A stretch of DNA of 64,000 nt, from assembly GCF_033568475.1 (NCBI RefSeq), contig NC_133123.1, forward strand, positions 189,137,821 through 189,201,820, in the 5' to 3' direction. This document shows positions 45,234 to 57,942 of the stretch, one piece after another. The translations under genes and the position numbers were made by a program. The notes under the pieces are model-generated. The model made no database searches. It was not told the origin of the DNA and worked only from the letters and a program-made list of their open reading frames with translations. This DNA is from Henckelia pumila. Its lineage: Eukaryota > Streptophyta > Magnoliopsida > Lamiales > Gesneriaceae. Each line of letters starts with the position of its first letter. Positions within the stretch are counted from its first letter, which is position 1.

Positions 45234-46343
45234 CACTACAAAAAAAAACTCGGCTATTTGCCACGTTAGATAAAAACCGTGGCAAATTTTGCCACGGTTT
45301 AACTCAAGCGTTGCAAAATGTCACGGTTCAACCGTGACAATTTGTTACGGTTTTTATAACCGTGGCAAAAATGAAGCCATGATTGTAAAAATCGCGGCAA
45401 AATTTGTTACGATTTAACTAAAAGCGTCACAATTTGCAACACTTATTTAAACCGTGGCAAAATACTTGTCACGTTTATTACAACCGTCGCAAATTTTCAA
45501 GCTTCAATTACACCGTGGCAAAATTTTGCAACGGTTATTTAGAAACCATTGCAAATAATATCTTCGATTGTGTTAATTTGATGTTTGATTCAAAAAAATA
45601 TGGATTTTTTTGGTTATTTTCGGAGATCCGGCCGTCGTCGCTGTCCAACGCCGTAGAAGAATCCCGCCGCCGTCCGCCTTTTCCGTCGCCGCGGTAACAT
45701 AATCCATATTTGATATTTAATTAATTTTTTTGTTGATTAGAAATACAATATGATAAATAATCTTGTTTAAGGATTATTTAAAATATTGTTATTCCATGTT
45801 AGTTACGACATTTGATGAAAAATTATATACAAATATAAATGTTTAGAAATATTATATGATAAAATATATTTTGTTTAGATTAATTAGTATTTTTTTAGTT
45901 AGTAATTAATATTAATGTATTAATAATAAAATATATAAATTAATTTTTTTTTATACATTCATTTACATTTGCAACGGTTCTACAAAACCGTGGCATATTA
46001 TGTCACGGTTTATTTGAAACCGTAATAAAATTTGTAACGGTTTAGTAGAAACGTGACAAAAAGTTTGATACGCTATATTTACAAACGTGGCAATGTTTGT
46101 AACGGTTTATTTACAACCGTGACAAATATTTGCAACGGTCTTCATAAAACCGTGGCAATATTTTGCTACGGTAGTTGTCAAATTTGGCAAATATTGCTAC
46201 GGTTTGACTAAACCGTTGCAATTAAATGTTACGGTGCATTTTGCAACGGTAAGATTAAACCATTGCAAAAGCGTTGCAAATTTAATTTTGCAACGCTATT
46301 TGCGACGGTAGAACCGTGGCAAACTTTCGTTTTTTTTGTTGTG
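45234..46343. mobile_element. Non-autonomous CACTA (En/Spm) element
   Basis: Begins CACTACAAAAAAAAACTCGG and ends CGTTTTTTTTGTTGTG, flanked by AAA on both sides (3-bp duplication). Both subterminal regions are packed with direct and inverted copies of AACCGTGGCAAA / TTTGCAACGGTT, the repeated binding units characteristic of CACTA elements. No transposase frame, so it is non-autonomous. A GC-rich insert sits in its centre. Confidence 0.88.
45621..45697 (+). other. GC-rich, gene-like fragment inside the CACTA element
   Basis: About 77 bp of GC-rich sequence (CGGAGATCCGGCCGTCGTCG..., ending CCGTCGCCGCGGTAAC) in an otherwise very AT-rich element. Composition resembles a coding exon; GGTAAC at its right end could be a former splice donor. 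A captured host-gene fragment is possible but the source gene is not identifiable. Confidence 0.35.
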
Positions 46344-47215
46344 AAAACGGATAATTTTGTCTCAACAATCTATTTAAGATATCTCGTCTTTGATTTTTTA
46401 GACAAAAATTCCTTTTAGAATTTTAGAAACAGATCATAAAACCATTTATGAATTCATTTCTAATTTGATCAAATGATTTTATCTCCAAATTTAATCTTGT
46501 CTCTAATTTTTTCATAAATTCATTGTTATTATGTGTCGAAATGAATTCGGTCTCTTTTGAAATACAATTTTATTTAGTTTATAAATCCATTCATAATAAT
46601 AACAATAATAAATAAACAAAAAAATTTGTGAGACGGATTCACGAGTAAATTTTGTGAGACACATCTCCTAAATGAGTCATCCATGATATTGTATTATTTT
46701 TATTTTTTCGATATACAGACAATTTTTTTGGTATACAGAATTTTTTTCGGTATCTATACGGTATCAATGTGGATTTTTTCTATATCAAAATTTTGGAATT
46801 TCAGTATCGGTATCGGTATGAATTTTTTCATACAGATATTTTTGATATGATATACCGAAAAGCCACCCCTACTCACAAGAGACCAACTAAAATAAATAAT
46901 ACCTCAGAAATAGATTTAAAAAAATCAAAACAACGTACTTAGTAAATGGAAAAAATTAAAATCAAATTAACATTAATATGAATGAATATTCACATCATCC
47001 AAGTAAACAGAGTTAATAACTAATCAAATTACAAATATATCTAAATAAATCTTCAATATTTCGAGTAAACTGATGTTCATATCTCTTATAATTTGGTTCA
47101 ATTTTGCAAATACCTATTAATTGTACAACTGGAATCACAAGTCTTCTCTTTGTAGTTCCAAGGTGATGCGGACTTGGAAAGTGCGCGAGTTGATCAAGTT
47201 TCCAAGAAGTCATGA
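46344..47215. other. Intergenic AT-rich sequence
   Basis: No gene. A degenerate GTGAGACGGATTCACGAGTAAATTTTGTGAGACACATCTC repeat (46627-46670) belongs to the same dispersed family as the hairpin at 61707-61829. GGTATCGGTATGAATTTTTT-type simple repeats lie at 46710-46860. Confidence 0.5.
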
Positions 47216-48912
47216 GACCTGCTGGAGTTGCTACAGGGACTGATAACGAGGGGTCGGAGCAAGATTGGATAATTTTGAGCTGAACTATAATACTAATTAC
47301 TCTGCTGACCCGGACATCAGCTTTGGGAGAGATGACCTGAAAGATGTGGCATTACCTTTCTAATTATGATGTGACTCGCATCTTCGTGGATATAGGGAGC
47401 TCGGTCATCGTTCAAAGAGACCTTGGATCAAATGAAGCTAGATAGGTTCGAGTTGGAGCCCATAACCATGGCTTTGTATGGATTTACTGGTCTTGCTTTG
47501 CAACCCTTAGGTCAGATAATGCTCCCGTTGTCATTAGGGAGTAGAGAGCAGCGCGTCACGAATATGACTTGCTTCACGGTGGTTGATACTCCATCTTATT
47601 TTAATGGCATTTTGGGTCGACCTGCCCTAAGCAATTTTTGAGCTGTGACATCTACTTATCATCAAAAGTTGAAGTTTTCGGTTGGCAGAGATGTGGGAGT
47701 AGTCTGAGGTGATCAGAATTCAGCTTAATTGTGTTATGTGAATGAGGTGAAAACTGATGCCAAGAGGAGTCGAAAATAAATAGGAATGGTGTCAATAGGC
47801 CGAATGTCGAGAGCTCTTGGCCGGGATGTGTTGTTGATGGTTGAGGAAGGTCATGAAGTGGTTGAGCTGAGCTCTAGGGGTCAGGAAGTCAAGTTGGCGG
47901 CCGACCTGAGCCCACAATTGAATCAAACCCTAGTGGATTGTTTGAAGAAAAACCAGGATGTGTTTGGCTGGACCACATCCGAACTCATCGGTGTAAGCCC
48001 AAAGATCATGGTACATCGGGCTCAACACTCTCTTGGGAGTTCGGTCGATAAAACAGAAGAAGCAAAATTTTGGACCTGAGAAACACAGAGTAATTAAGAA
48101 GGGGGTGGATGAACTCCTTATAGCTGGTCATATCAGTGAAGTACAATTCCCTACTTGGCTATCAAATGTGGTCATGGTGCCCAAGAGCTCAGGTAAATGG
48201 AGGATGTGCGTTGATTTCAGAGATTTGAACAAGTCTTACCCAAAGGATTGTTATACATTGCCTCGAATTGATCAGTTGGTTGACTCTACTGCAGGTCATC
48301 AGTATTTGTGCTTTATGGATGTTTATCAAGGGTATCATCAAATCCCCGTAGCTGAGGAAGTTCGGGACAAGGTGAGCTTCACCACCTCACATGGAACTTT
48401 TTTGTTATATAGTAATGCCCTTTGATTTGAAGAATGTAGGAGTCACTTATCAGAGGCTAATGGACAAGGTGTTCTCTAAGCAGATTGGCAAAAATTTGGA
48501 GGTTAGTGTGGATGACATTTTGGTAAAGTCGCAAGATGATCTGGGTCCGATAGTCGACTTGGCGGATACTTTCTCTATGCTAAGATCCTATGGGGTGAAT
48601 CTTAACACGGAAAATGTGTTTTCGGAGTGAAAGGTGGGAAGTTCTTGGGGTACATGGTAGCTGAAAGAAGAATTGAGGCCAATCCGGAGAAAGTGCAGGA
48701 CATTTGGTCTATGTCACCTTCTCGCAACCTGTAGAAAGTTCATAGGTTGGCAGGAAGGGTAGCAGCCCTAGCTAGCTTCATCTCTAGGTCAGCTCATCGA
48801 AGTTTGCCTTTTTTCAGGGTTATCCAAAAAGTAAAGAAGTTTGAATGGGATGATGAGTGTGCAAAGGCATTCGATGATCTCAAAAATTATCTAGACGAGC
48901 TTCTGATATTAG
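47216..48912 (+). pseudogene. Tat-type Ty3/gypsy protease and RT relic
   Basis: Fragments in order. Protease region VDIGSSVIVQ (consensus VDTGSS, so the catalytic Thr is changed) lies near 47390. TPSYFNGILGRPALSNF is at about 47590-47638. RT follows with GKWRMCVDFRDLNKSYPKD (48200-48240), FMDVYQGYHQIPVAEEVRDK, then VSVDDILVKSQ (48510) and later SFISRSAHRSLPFFRVIQK (48780-48830). Many frameshifts and stops. It is cut by an inserted LTR at 48917. Confidence 0.8.
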
Positions 48913-48916
48913 CTAA

Positions 48917-50491
48917 TGTTTTGACCCAAATCCAAACATAGAATTAATTGGTAATTAATGAAGTAAACATGTTTAGAATGGTTAAAACATGATTAAACAA
49001 TCTCCAAATGAGATTAAGGAGTTCAAAATCGGATTCAGAACACTCGAAAATGACCAGAGGGTTCCAAGTTCTCGGGTGGATCGGAAGATCCAAACTCATG
49101 GATCGGAGGATCTGATCTTGGAGGGTTCGGAATATAAGTTGGAGTTCGGAAGGGACTAGTTCGGATGATCCGATCTCCATTGGATAAGGTAAGATAAGAT
49201 CGAGATTTGGTTGGATAGTTGCAGGAGTTCGGAAGATCCAAAGAGAAGATCGGACGATCCGATCTGTTCGGAGGCTCCGAGTGAGTTCGGAAGCATGGGG
49301 AGTTCGGACGATCCAAACTTAGGATCGGACCATTCGAAATCTGTCGGCAACCAGCTGTTAGGATAAGGGACACATATTTGGAGGGGAATCGTTGGGATGA
49401 TCGGACGATCCGAACATGGGGATCGGATCATCCGATCTTCGCCTATAAATAGAGGCGCGAGGGCCTCATTTCCAACCGCACCATTTCCTCTCCTCTCTCT
49501 TTCTAGCTCAATTTTAGGGGCTTTCGGGCGTCTTTCGTAGGGCCAGAAAGAGACGGAGCATTTTTTGGGTAGTAGCGGAGCGGTGCCCAAGTTGTGGGAC
49601 AGTCGTCATTAGCGGACTGACTACGGGCGCATGTATGGTCCGAGATCCTTAAAAATATTAGGGAGTATTTAATAGCTTAGTTAAGGCTTTTAAAGCATGA
49701 TAAGTGATACATGGTTATTTTGCATTGTAGTGTGGACTGTAGATGTGGTGCATCTAGGAGTAGATTATTGAGGTACAGACGTACTATCCAAGACACCCTG
49801 GTTAAGTCTACATGATTCTATGATTGCATGTTTTATGTGCCACTGATTATATGTGCATTTATTATGTTACGGATATTATGATGCATGCATTGTCACGTTG
49901 AGCCTGTTTTCATTGATATTATCCATAGAGGGGTCGGTAAATCCCATTATATTTGTGGGTGAATTCTATGAATTTGGAATCTGGTGTTAATTCCATAGGA
50001 TTTATGGTATGGGATCCATCTCTTGATGCGACGGCCCAACGTGCTACATACAATGGCGCCTTTTATTGAGCGATTTTCTATCTATGATAGGTTTCCAGTA
50101 CCCATTCATATGCATTTGTATTTGCATTTATAACATGTGTATACTAATACCTTTGTGTTGAGCATTATTTGCTCACGTCCGTGTATTTTATTTGGACACT
50201 CCATTCGATGGACAGTTACAGGTTTCCCAAGTTCGGAGACCAGTGAGTAGTTGGCAACCGAAGAGTTCGGAACTCAGTTGGTGCCAACGATTTTAGTTAA
50301 TCTTGACTCTTTTGTATTGGATTTTAGATTGGGTTGTATTATTGATGTTATGGGTTTCAGTTTTTACCGATTATATTATATCGGATTAGTATTTGATTTA
50401 AGTTTTCGCAGTTTTTCTCTAATTTTGTTATCTAAGTATAATTGCATACTTAAGTTTTGGTTACTTAGTGATTCTGGGATGTGTCACTACA
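48917..50491 (+). mobile_element. 5' LTR of another Ty3/gypsy element
   Basis: Starts TGTTTTGACCC inside the Tat relic and ends GTGTCACTACA, followed by a primer site at 50496-50507. 1,575 bp. TATA box CTATAAATAGAGG at about 49442-49454, preceded by an array of near-palindromes. R/U5 sequence is related to the LTR at 35387-36693. Frames within the LTR are not genes. Confidence 0.75.
49060..49440 (+). promoter_or_regulatory. TCGGACGATCCGATC near-palindrome array in LTR U3
   Basis: Roughly a dozen units such as TCGGACGATCCGATC, TTCGGAGGCTCCGAG and TCGGATCATCCGATC, ending just before the TATA box. Same position relative to TATA and same half-site (TCGG/CCGA) as the copia-type arrays at 7.25 and 9.5 kb. 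Confidence 0.7.
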
Positions 50492-50495
50492 TTTA

Positions 50496-50507
50496 TGGTA
50501 TCAGAGC
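50496..50507 (+). other. Primer binding site (initiator tRNA-Met type)
   Basis: TGGTATCAGAGC, complementary to the 3' end of plant initiator tRNA-Met, 5 bp after the LTR end. It fixes the preceding LTR as a 5' LTR. Confidence 0.85.
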
Positions 50508-51544
50508 ATGCAATATGAGCCTTTGGAACAAAGTGCTTGGATATTTTGGTTATCCGTGTAGAGTGAAGATTGGAACATCAGATGTGGTGATGGTAAGGCA
50601 CCTAGGTTTGCCCAAGACTATCATCATCGGGATGATCATCAGAGACTGGATTGGTGTAGGTTCCCGCAAGAAGAGACCTGAGATAAGGATCATGTCCGAG
50701 ATTCCAGGAGTAGCAGAGGATTGGTTGGAGCGCGTGAGATGTCCATGCTCATTCCTCACTAAACTGTGTACACTCCTCTGAAGATTCTCCACACGTAGTT
50801 GAGGAGATTGTCATAAGGGTCTTGCTTCATCTATCAGGTAATGGTCCCAACAAAATTGGAAGAATCCAGATAGATTAGCAAGATCTTTTGGATTTCGTGT
50901 ATGTTAGTTTCTTTTAGCATGCTTGTATTGATGCTTGGAAGAGGCAAACGGGAAACTGCTCGTTCAAATAAGTAGATACCAGGAGATATAAAACATCTAG
51001 TTGTATGAGGTATAATAAACAGATTTTAAGTATTGTATTAAGATTTGTTGTAATAAGTACTTCTGTTATAAGTATTTGAATAATTGTATTATTGATTCCA
51101 GAATTTTGTGAATTTCTTAGTGACTGTAACTAAGGATTTGTAGTAAGAATTTTATTAAACCTGATTCAATGGTTTAATATTTATTATCAGTGTTGGATCA
51201 TTTGGATGGTCTACTTGTTATCAGTTGATTAGTGTTCCATTATTGAACTCATAGGTTGTTTGAGTAAATTGATTGTGCATACTTACCATATGATTAGTTC
51301 TGGGAATTTACCTAGAATGGTGAAGTAAGTATGTGACTTTTTATATTATTTTCAGGGGCATGATTTATACTAGTTGCTGTGTGATTTGATTTGGGTAGTT
51401 TCCTAGACCAGTTGATTAAGATTGAGACCTTAATTGGTTGTTGTTATGGATGATGGGTTTCATCAGGAGCAGGGTGGTTGTTTGTACCATGTGTTGTATG
51501 AAAATTATATGAAGCCAGAAGGATCTTGAAAAAAATTATATGAA
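50508..51544 (+). mobile_element. 5' internal leader remnant of the Ty3 element
   Basis: About 1 kb downstream of the primer site. Sequence such as GATGATCATCAGAGACTGG (50630) and GCGCGTGAGATG suggests decayed gag leader, but no domain is recognisable. gag, pol and 3' LTR are missing. Short frames here have no supported product. Confidence 0.4.
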
Positions 51545-51553
51545 AATTTAAAA

Positions 51554-51866
51554 GGGAAAATTGCTTTTTTGGTCCTGTATGTTTGTCACTTTGCGATTTT
51601 GGTCCTTTATATTTTCAGATTGCAGTTTTAGTCCGCTATCTTTATTTTTTTGGCAATTTTAGTCCTTTTTCCGATGTGGCGCTGACGTGGCACAAATTCA
51701 ATGCTGATGTGGAGCTGACGTGTACAGTGCCACGTCAGCATTTTCGAAGAAAAAGGACCGAAATTGCCAAAAATCGAAACATACAGGACTAAAACTGAAA
51801 TGTGAAAACATAAAGGACCAAAATCGCAAAGTGGCAAACATACAGGACTAAATTTGCAATTTTCCC
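51554..51866. mobile_element. Fold-back MULE-like MITE with 9-bp target duplication
   Basis: Ends GGGAAAATTGCTTTTTTGGTCCTG and GGACTAAATTTGCAATTTTCCC. Flanked by AATTTAAAA at 51545-51553 and 51867-51875. The interior has GGTCCTGTATG-type repeats and a central inverted GCTGACGTG(G/T)/CACGTCAGC motif. Related in layout to the larger element at 16401. Confidence 0.82.
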
Positions 51867-51875
51867 AATTTAAAA

Positions 51876-52287
51876 ATATTCTTAAGCCAAATTTCTTCAT
51901 CAACATGAGTGCATCGGAAAATTCAGGAATTCTGAAGAACGAACCATTTAAAATGGGTTTGCTTTGATATATTAAAGAAAAAAAAAATACGTTTAAAACC
52001 ATTTTGATTATATATATATATAATATTAATTAAAATTAAACCCTTCATACTATTATACTAACCAACTTTTTTTTAATACTTACAAAAATATCTTTTAACC
52101 AATCATCACGTGTGTGACTTGATAGTATCAATTATAATGGAGATATAGAAATAAAGAGAATCCAAGAAAGTTTTTGAATTCAAAAACAATAGTACTATGA
52201 TATTTCAATTAGTCATGGCTCTAATTAAATTGCAACTCATAGCAGCAGCAATAATGCATGTGAATCATATATATTCCCGAATGAAAA
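51876..52287. other. 3' flank of laccase gene 1
   Basis: AT-rich 3' region between the MITE and the laccase stop codon. No other gene. The first 100-200 bp next to 52288 are likely the laccase 3' UTR (minus sense). Confidence 0.5.
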
Positions 52288-55200
52288 TTAGCACTTGGGA
52301 AAATCTGGAGGTGGTGGAGGCAGCCTAGTCGAAGGCGTCGGCCCGTTTTCGACCACCAAAGCCGTAGCCAAGCCCCAAGACATGTGTGCATCCAAATGAC
52401 AATGCATCAACCAAACTCCTGGATTATTAGCTCGGAACCTGATTACGGCCCACCCACCAACCGGAACCGCTATTGTGTTGCGCTCTTGCGGGTTGACAAG
52501 ATTGAACCTTTTGCTATCGCTTGCGCGATCGAAGTTGCCGAATCCTTGAGCCAACACAAAGAAATTGAACCCATGGAGGTGCAGAGGGTGATTCTCTATC
52601 CCGATCAAAGCAGTATTTTGTAGCACAATCTCTACTATTGCATTGAATCTCACTTGCTTGACTTTGGTGGATTTTGTGATCATTATGAGCCCTTGATTCA
52701 TGCTGTTGTTCGAGTTGGTGTAGTCGAATCGCAATGGCGGGTTGTCCGGAAAATCTGTGGTGTATATACCCCTTACATTTCTGAAGAAGGCCTCTAGCAT
52801 CGACATCTTGGTAGGGAACTGAAAGGATGCATTGTTCATGCTTGTAGCGGATCTTTGGCCCATCGGGCCCAAGCACCAAGATCTACCGGGTGCCCCGCAA
52901 GGGGCTAAGCCCATTCCAACTGTAATGAACATGTGTTCGTCGATTTTGTTCGGGACCCCGTTCCAAAAGGGCCCAGTAACAAGCCCAGTTAGGTTGGTGA
53001 AAAATCTATGGGCTGTGGGTGTATCATCGTACGCAGGAAGAATTGGCATAATTATAGGTTGGGATTGTTTTGATCCTTTGTACTCTATGATACCTCTTGT
53101 GATGGTGTCGGAGAACATCATGTCCGTCGCACTCTGGTAAGGATTTGCGGCCATATAGTATCGTCCTGCAGTCTGATCTGCAATTAGTAGCACGTCCGCG
53201 GTCTGACCTTGTGCTAGCACGACCACGTTAGTTACGTAGGGGTTCGTGTAGGACGCATCAACTGCCACCACCTCCATCGTATGATTAGCTATCTTGAAGA
53301 ACAGTATGTTACTGAGTGCAGCGTTGATGATTCGGAGAAGATATCTTTTTCCTTGCTCCACTTCTAACTTAAATGTGTCTACATGTTGCATTACAATAAT
53401 GAATGTGTGACAAATAATATTAAAACTAAAATGCAATATGCTAGCAATTTCATGATATTAGTAGGACTTACAATCCGAGGAGCATGGGTAAAGATCACCG
53501 GGCCTGCCGTTTATCGTAAAGGCATCGGACATGTTCGGCTCAGCTCCGGTGGCTAGCGCTTCATTTTCCACGCCCAACACATTAGCATTCCACCACTCTC
53601 CTACAATTATAATAAACTAATTAGGTAAGACAGATCCAATAAGTTACGTTGGGTATTACGTTCTCTTCAAATATTTGGTGTAATTTCTTCTTTGAATTTT
53701 TTTTTTGAAATAATTGGTTTAATTTTTTGAAAAATATAAAGATCAACTTTTTCTAAAATCACACTACTCAACGTACAAAATTAGACGATGAAGTATATAT
53801 ATATTTTTATAAAATTGAATTGATTTTTTTTTCGACACTTACCAAGAATGATGGGGACTTCCCTATGTGGCTTAGGGAATGGATATGATCGACCGGCTCT
53901 AGGCCTGATGATTAGGGCTCCATGAACCGTGGCTCGAAGCCATTTAACATGTGCGTGCCACCAGAGCGTGCCCTCTTGACCGGTGATGGTGAACCTGTAG
54001 GTGTAACTGTGGCCAGGCCTGATCGGACATTGGGTTGCATATTCGGGTCCATCCGCCCAACCACTTAATAACTGGAATATCCCATGCCTGCGCATCAAAT
54101 GAATACCAATTAGTTATTATCAGTTTCGGATTTTCATATCAACAAGCATATTTGCTTAGGTTGTATTTCAGGAGGCCAATACAAAATTTATTATACGGTG
54201 ATAATTAATTTAATTCTTAGGTTTTATTTGGTTATTTGCATTGAACAATTTCATTTCAAGAATGAATTTGGATTTTGAAATTACTATAATCCTAGTATAT
54301 ATTATTCTGGGAGTGTTACTTCATTTATTATTTTCTATTACAACTTGACTACATTACCCTTTAATCAATTTTAGTAAATTCCTTAATATTTTCATAAAAT
54401 CCTAAAATAAGTTTTCTAAATTATAACAACTCAAAATATTATTGTTATATTTGTCAATATTTTTAAATATAATATACAATCAAAAAAACATTATTGATTT
54501 AAAGATTAACCGTTCATTACCCTTTAAAAAAACCCATTCATTATTATGTTGTATTTCCAATTTTTGAGATATTTCATTCTTTACTGATGTAATTTGATAT
54601 TCGATTGTACTTGTACTAAAAAAAAGTCCAATTTTTGAGATATTTCATTCTTATTTTTTCAAAATTTATTTTAATTTTTATTGTAACTTTAAAAATCAAA
54701 CTTTTATTTAATCGCAATAACTTATAATATAATTAAAGGGGTATGACTAACAATAAAAAATTTTATTTCAAAAAAATTATAAATTTTCAAATTTGAAGTT
54801 CATATATTTGTATAATAAACATTTTTCTAACAAAAAAATAAAATAGGGTATGAATTATATGAAATGAATGAATGGAGTTCAACAATATCTAATGGCATTG
54901 CAATTATGCTCTTAATCATTAAATATGTATGACATGCTTTCAAAAAACATATTCTAAAATAATAAAAAAATTTAATCTTAATTGTTAATAAATTTAAATT
55001 TAAATCTTATCCCAGACACTTAATATAATCTTGGTAAATCAAAATTATGTAGCATTCTATTAAAAAAATTGAATAAAATTTTTTATATCGTACAAAATAT
55101 TGAGATATAATATGAATATAATATTAACTTTTAAGATTAAAAAAAATATTTTTTTTATTTTATGATTTTTTTCATATGAATAAAAATCGTCAAAATTTTT

Positions 55201-55396
55201 TGAGATATTAAAATTTTAGTGGTTGAAGAACAGATCTGAGATTGAATTTGAGTTTTTTTAAGGTAGATAGATATTTTATCATATAAAGAAATAATTAATT
55301 AGGGGTAATTTTGTCTATAAGAAAATTATATTGATAAAGTGGAGTGTTATCGACTTTTTTTGGAGTATAAATAACATACCTAATCATCATCATCAT

Positions 55397-55442
<46 letters not shown>

Positions 55443-57942
55443 AGAGACTCTCTAATTAACTAACTTTCAATTAATTGGTGAAAGTTGATTTAAAATTATC
55501 ATTATATCCAAATTTAATTTTCAATAAACCAAATTATAAACAAATTAGTCATTTTATATGTATTTTTTTCAGTCATTAGATGTTTTATTATTTACCAAAA
55601 TGACACTTAGTGTGTGTCATTTGATTTTTTTTATTTAAGAAAATGTCACTCACTTTTTAAAATTGATATATCAATTTCGTTTTTGTGACTATTTGTATAA
55701 GAAAACACTATTTTTTTTTTGTATTTCTTTAAAATTTTATTTTTTATTTTATTTTTTGTTTTCGTTAAAAAAAACCGAATTGTACATGTGTCAAGCGTAC
55801 AGCGGAATATATTGATAATTTGAAATACCATTAAAATAAATCCGTTAAAACAATTAGTCAAACAATTTGAGTGGATTTGAATAGGAATTTGAAATTCATC
55901 TAGACGTAGTTAGTGGTAAACTAACCACACCAAAATATGTCTCATTAACATAGTGCGCCCAAAAAGGCTTCTACACCAGTGCATGATTCTTTGTTTGGGG
56001 TCCTACCATATATTGAAAGAATCAAGGCCGATCAGTATTTTATGCAAAAAGTTCTTCTCATCGTAGTTAAATAACTAATATATGTTCAATTTTATAACTA
56101 CGTGGTTAAAAAATCTCTAATAACATACGCATGTGAATAACAACGTTTATTAAAAATACAATGAAATTAGTCGATTATGTACACAACTTTAATGGACTAA
56201 AATTGATCGTCAAAACACAGTTACAGAATTAATTCTACAAAAGAAAACGGATGATGGCGTTGGGTGGGCCGTGGGAGTGAATTGATAAAATTAAAAGTTT
56301 AGGGTGTGTTTGTAATCACTAAAAAAAATTTATTGTTAGATTTTAGCTTAAAAATCACTTTTATGTATTTTTTAAACTCAAATTATGTGTTAGCTTATGC
56401 TTAATTTAATTGAAATTCAAAAGCAGGTCATATGGTGATTATGATTCTCCAAAAGTGATTCTAATAAAAATGTCAATGTTAAAATAACTCTATCACTTAT
56501 TTATCAAACACTACTCAACTTTGATTTTTAGATTTTTACATTTGTTTCCAAACACTACCAACTTTGATTTTTCTTAACTTTTTTATAATATATAAAATTA
56601 ATCACTTGTACAAAAACATAATATACTTTATTGTAAAAAATCGATTATAGTAGCTTGATAAAGACCTTTAAGAGAATCCGTATTTTCATAATTTTGTTTT
56701 TTGCTCAATAATTTTTAAGATTATAGATTATATGATTATTTGAAGTTGGATAAGTTTTAGATAAAATTGAGATAATTTGCGTGCCGATGAATTTGCGATG
56801 AGGGATTATTTCATTATCAAATGTTGAATAAAATAATATTTTTTATTAAATATAAAACCGGATCATCACATCGGAGTTTATAAATACTAGTCGCGCCTAC
56901 ACACGCGTTGTTTGTGTGATTAAAATATGAATATTATTTATTGTATACATATATTATATTTATTGTTTCCAATCAATTTAAATTTGAAAATAAAATGAAA
57001 ACACAAGAATAGAGAAATCACGGAAAAATGAAGTTTAAAATAAAGATAAAGATTTTGTTCCTTTTTGTTTTGTTTTTAAAGGATATTTTAGATATTTCTT
57101 CTTTGACTTCATTAAATTATTTTTAATTCGTTTACTAAGTGTTGTTCTATTTTAATAATAGTATTTTTAATTCGTTTACTAAGTGTTGTTCTATTTTAAT
57201 AATAGTATAAAATACAGTAAGATAGAGTAAATAAAAACCTCAGTATAGACTATAGATAATCAACAACTTACCAATGAATGGTGAGATTATAAGGTGAGTT
57301 GTTGAAGACGTGGACCACTAGAGTGTCACCCTCTTTCACCCGAAGAGTTGGCCCCGGAAAACTCCCATTTACCGCAGTAATTATTTGGTGGCTGCAGAGT
57401 CGATTGATGGTTAAATTTTGTACCTATATAATCACGAGAAGATATTTTGTATTATTTAGCACCAAAATTTGTTAGAATTAATTTTTTTTATTTTTTTTTG
57501 TTAAGCCGAGTTAAACCGAATGTCCTGTTAAATTAAGAGTCGTGTTCGAGATAGTCAAAATAATTTGTTTATTAAAGGTTTGTAATCTGCTGTTATAATA
57601 TTGTAAAAATTGGACTACTTTCTTTTCTTTTTCTTTTCTTTTTTTTTGCCATCTGGCATCAAGTATCTCAATCTAAACTCATCCTAAAAATTTCAAATCA
57701 AGAATTTTAAACCTGCACAAAATTAAATTACATCAAATCGTTTCCCGAATCAAAGTTTTCCATCTAAAAATAGCCAAATTAATTAAGTTATCTTTGAACG
57801 TAAGAAACAAATTAACGATAAGTCAAAGTAAGAGAAGAAACATTACATGAAAAGAATGTTCAACCAAAGCGGCTGAAGAAAAAGAAGAAGACGTAGCCAA
57901 TGAAGCCAAAGCGCAAACAAGCATGAAGACGAGATTCACCAT
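52288..57942 (-). CDS. Laccase (secreted multicopper oxidase), gene 1
   Basis: Apoplastic enzyme that oxidises phenolics such as monolignols and flavonoids and reduces O2 to water. Five exons on the minus strand: 57847-57942, 57272-57423, 53843-54087, 53472-53600 and 52288-53378 (96, 152, 245, 129 and 1091 bp), all with GT...AG introns. 570 residues. Signal peptide [20 protein letters not shown]. Copper ligands: HWHG (H82, H84, split over exons 2/3), WWHAH (H127, H129), HPLHLHG (H471, H474, H476), HCHLDAH (H533, C534, H535, H539), axial position Leu544. C-terminus [10 protein letters not shown]. Exons 2-4 have the usual plant laccase sizes; the last two usual exons are one here. Tandem with gene 2, which lies upstream on the same strand. 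Intron 2 is 3.2 kb and AT-rich. Confidence 0.95.
54088..57271 (-). other. Large intron 2 of laccase gene 1
   Basis: 3.18 kb AT-rich intron. Contains a (CAT)n(TA)n microsatellite at 55385-55435 and a 44-bp tandem duplication at about 57121-57208 (unit TTTTAATTCGTTTACTAAGT...). A possible old MITE, GGGTGTGTTTGTAATCAC...CAAACACTACC, lies at about 56302-56570. No coding content of its own. It is three times the matching intron of gene 2. Confidence 0.75.

Noticed and set aside
50251-50781. 176-codon open frame as a gene
   Set aside because: It runs across the LTR end and the tRNA-Met primer site, so it is chance frame in retroelement sequence.
52384-53140. Plus-strand frames opposite laccase exon 5
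   Set aside because: Antisense shadows of a well-conserved exon; the same shadows occur opposite gene 2.
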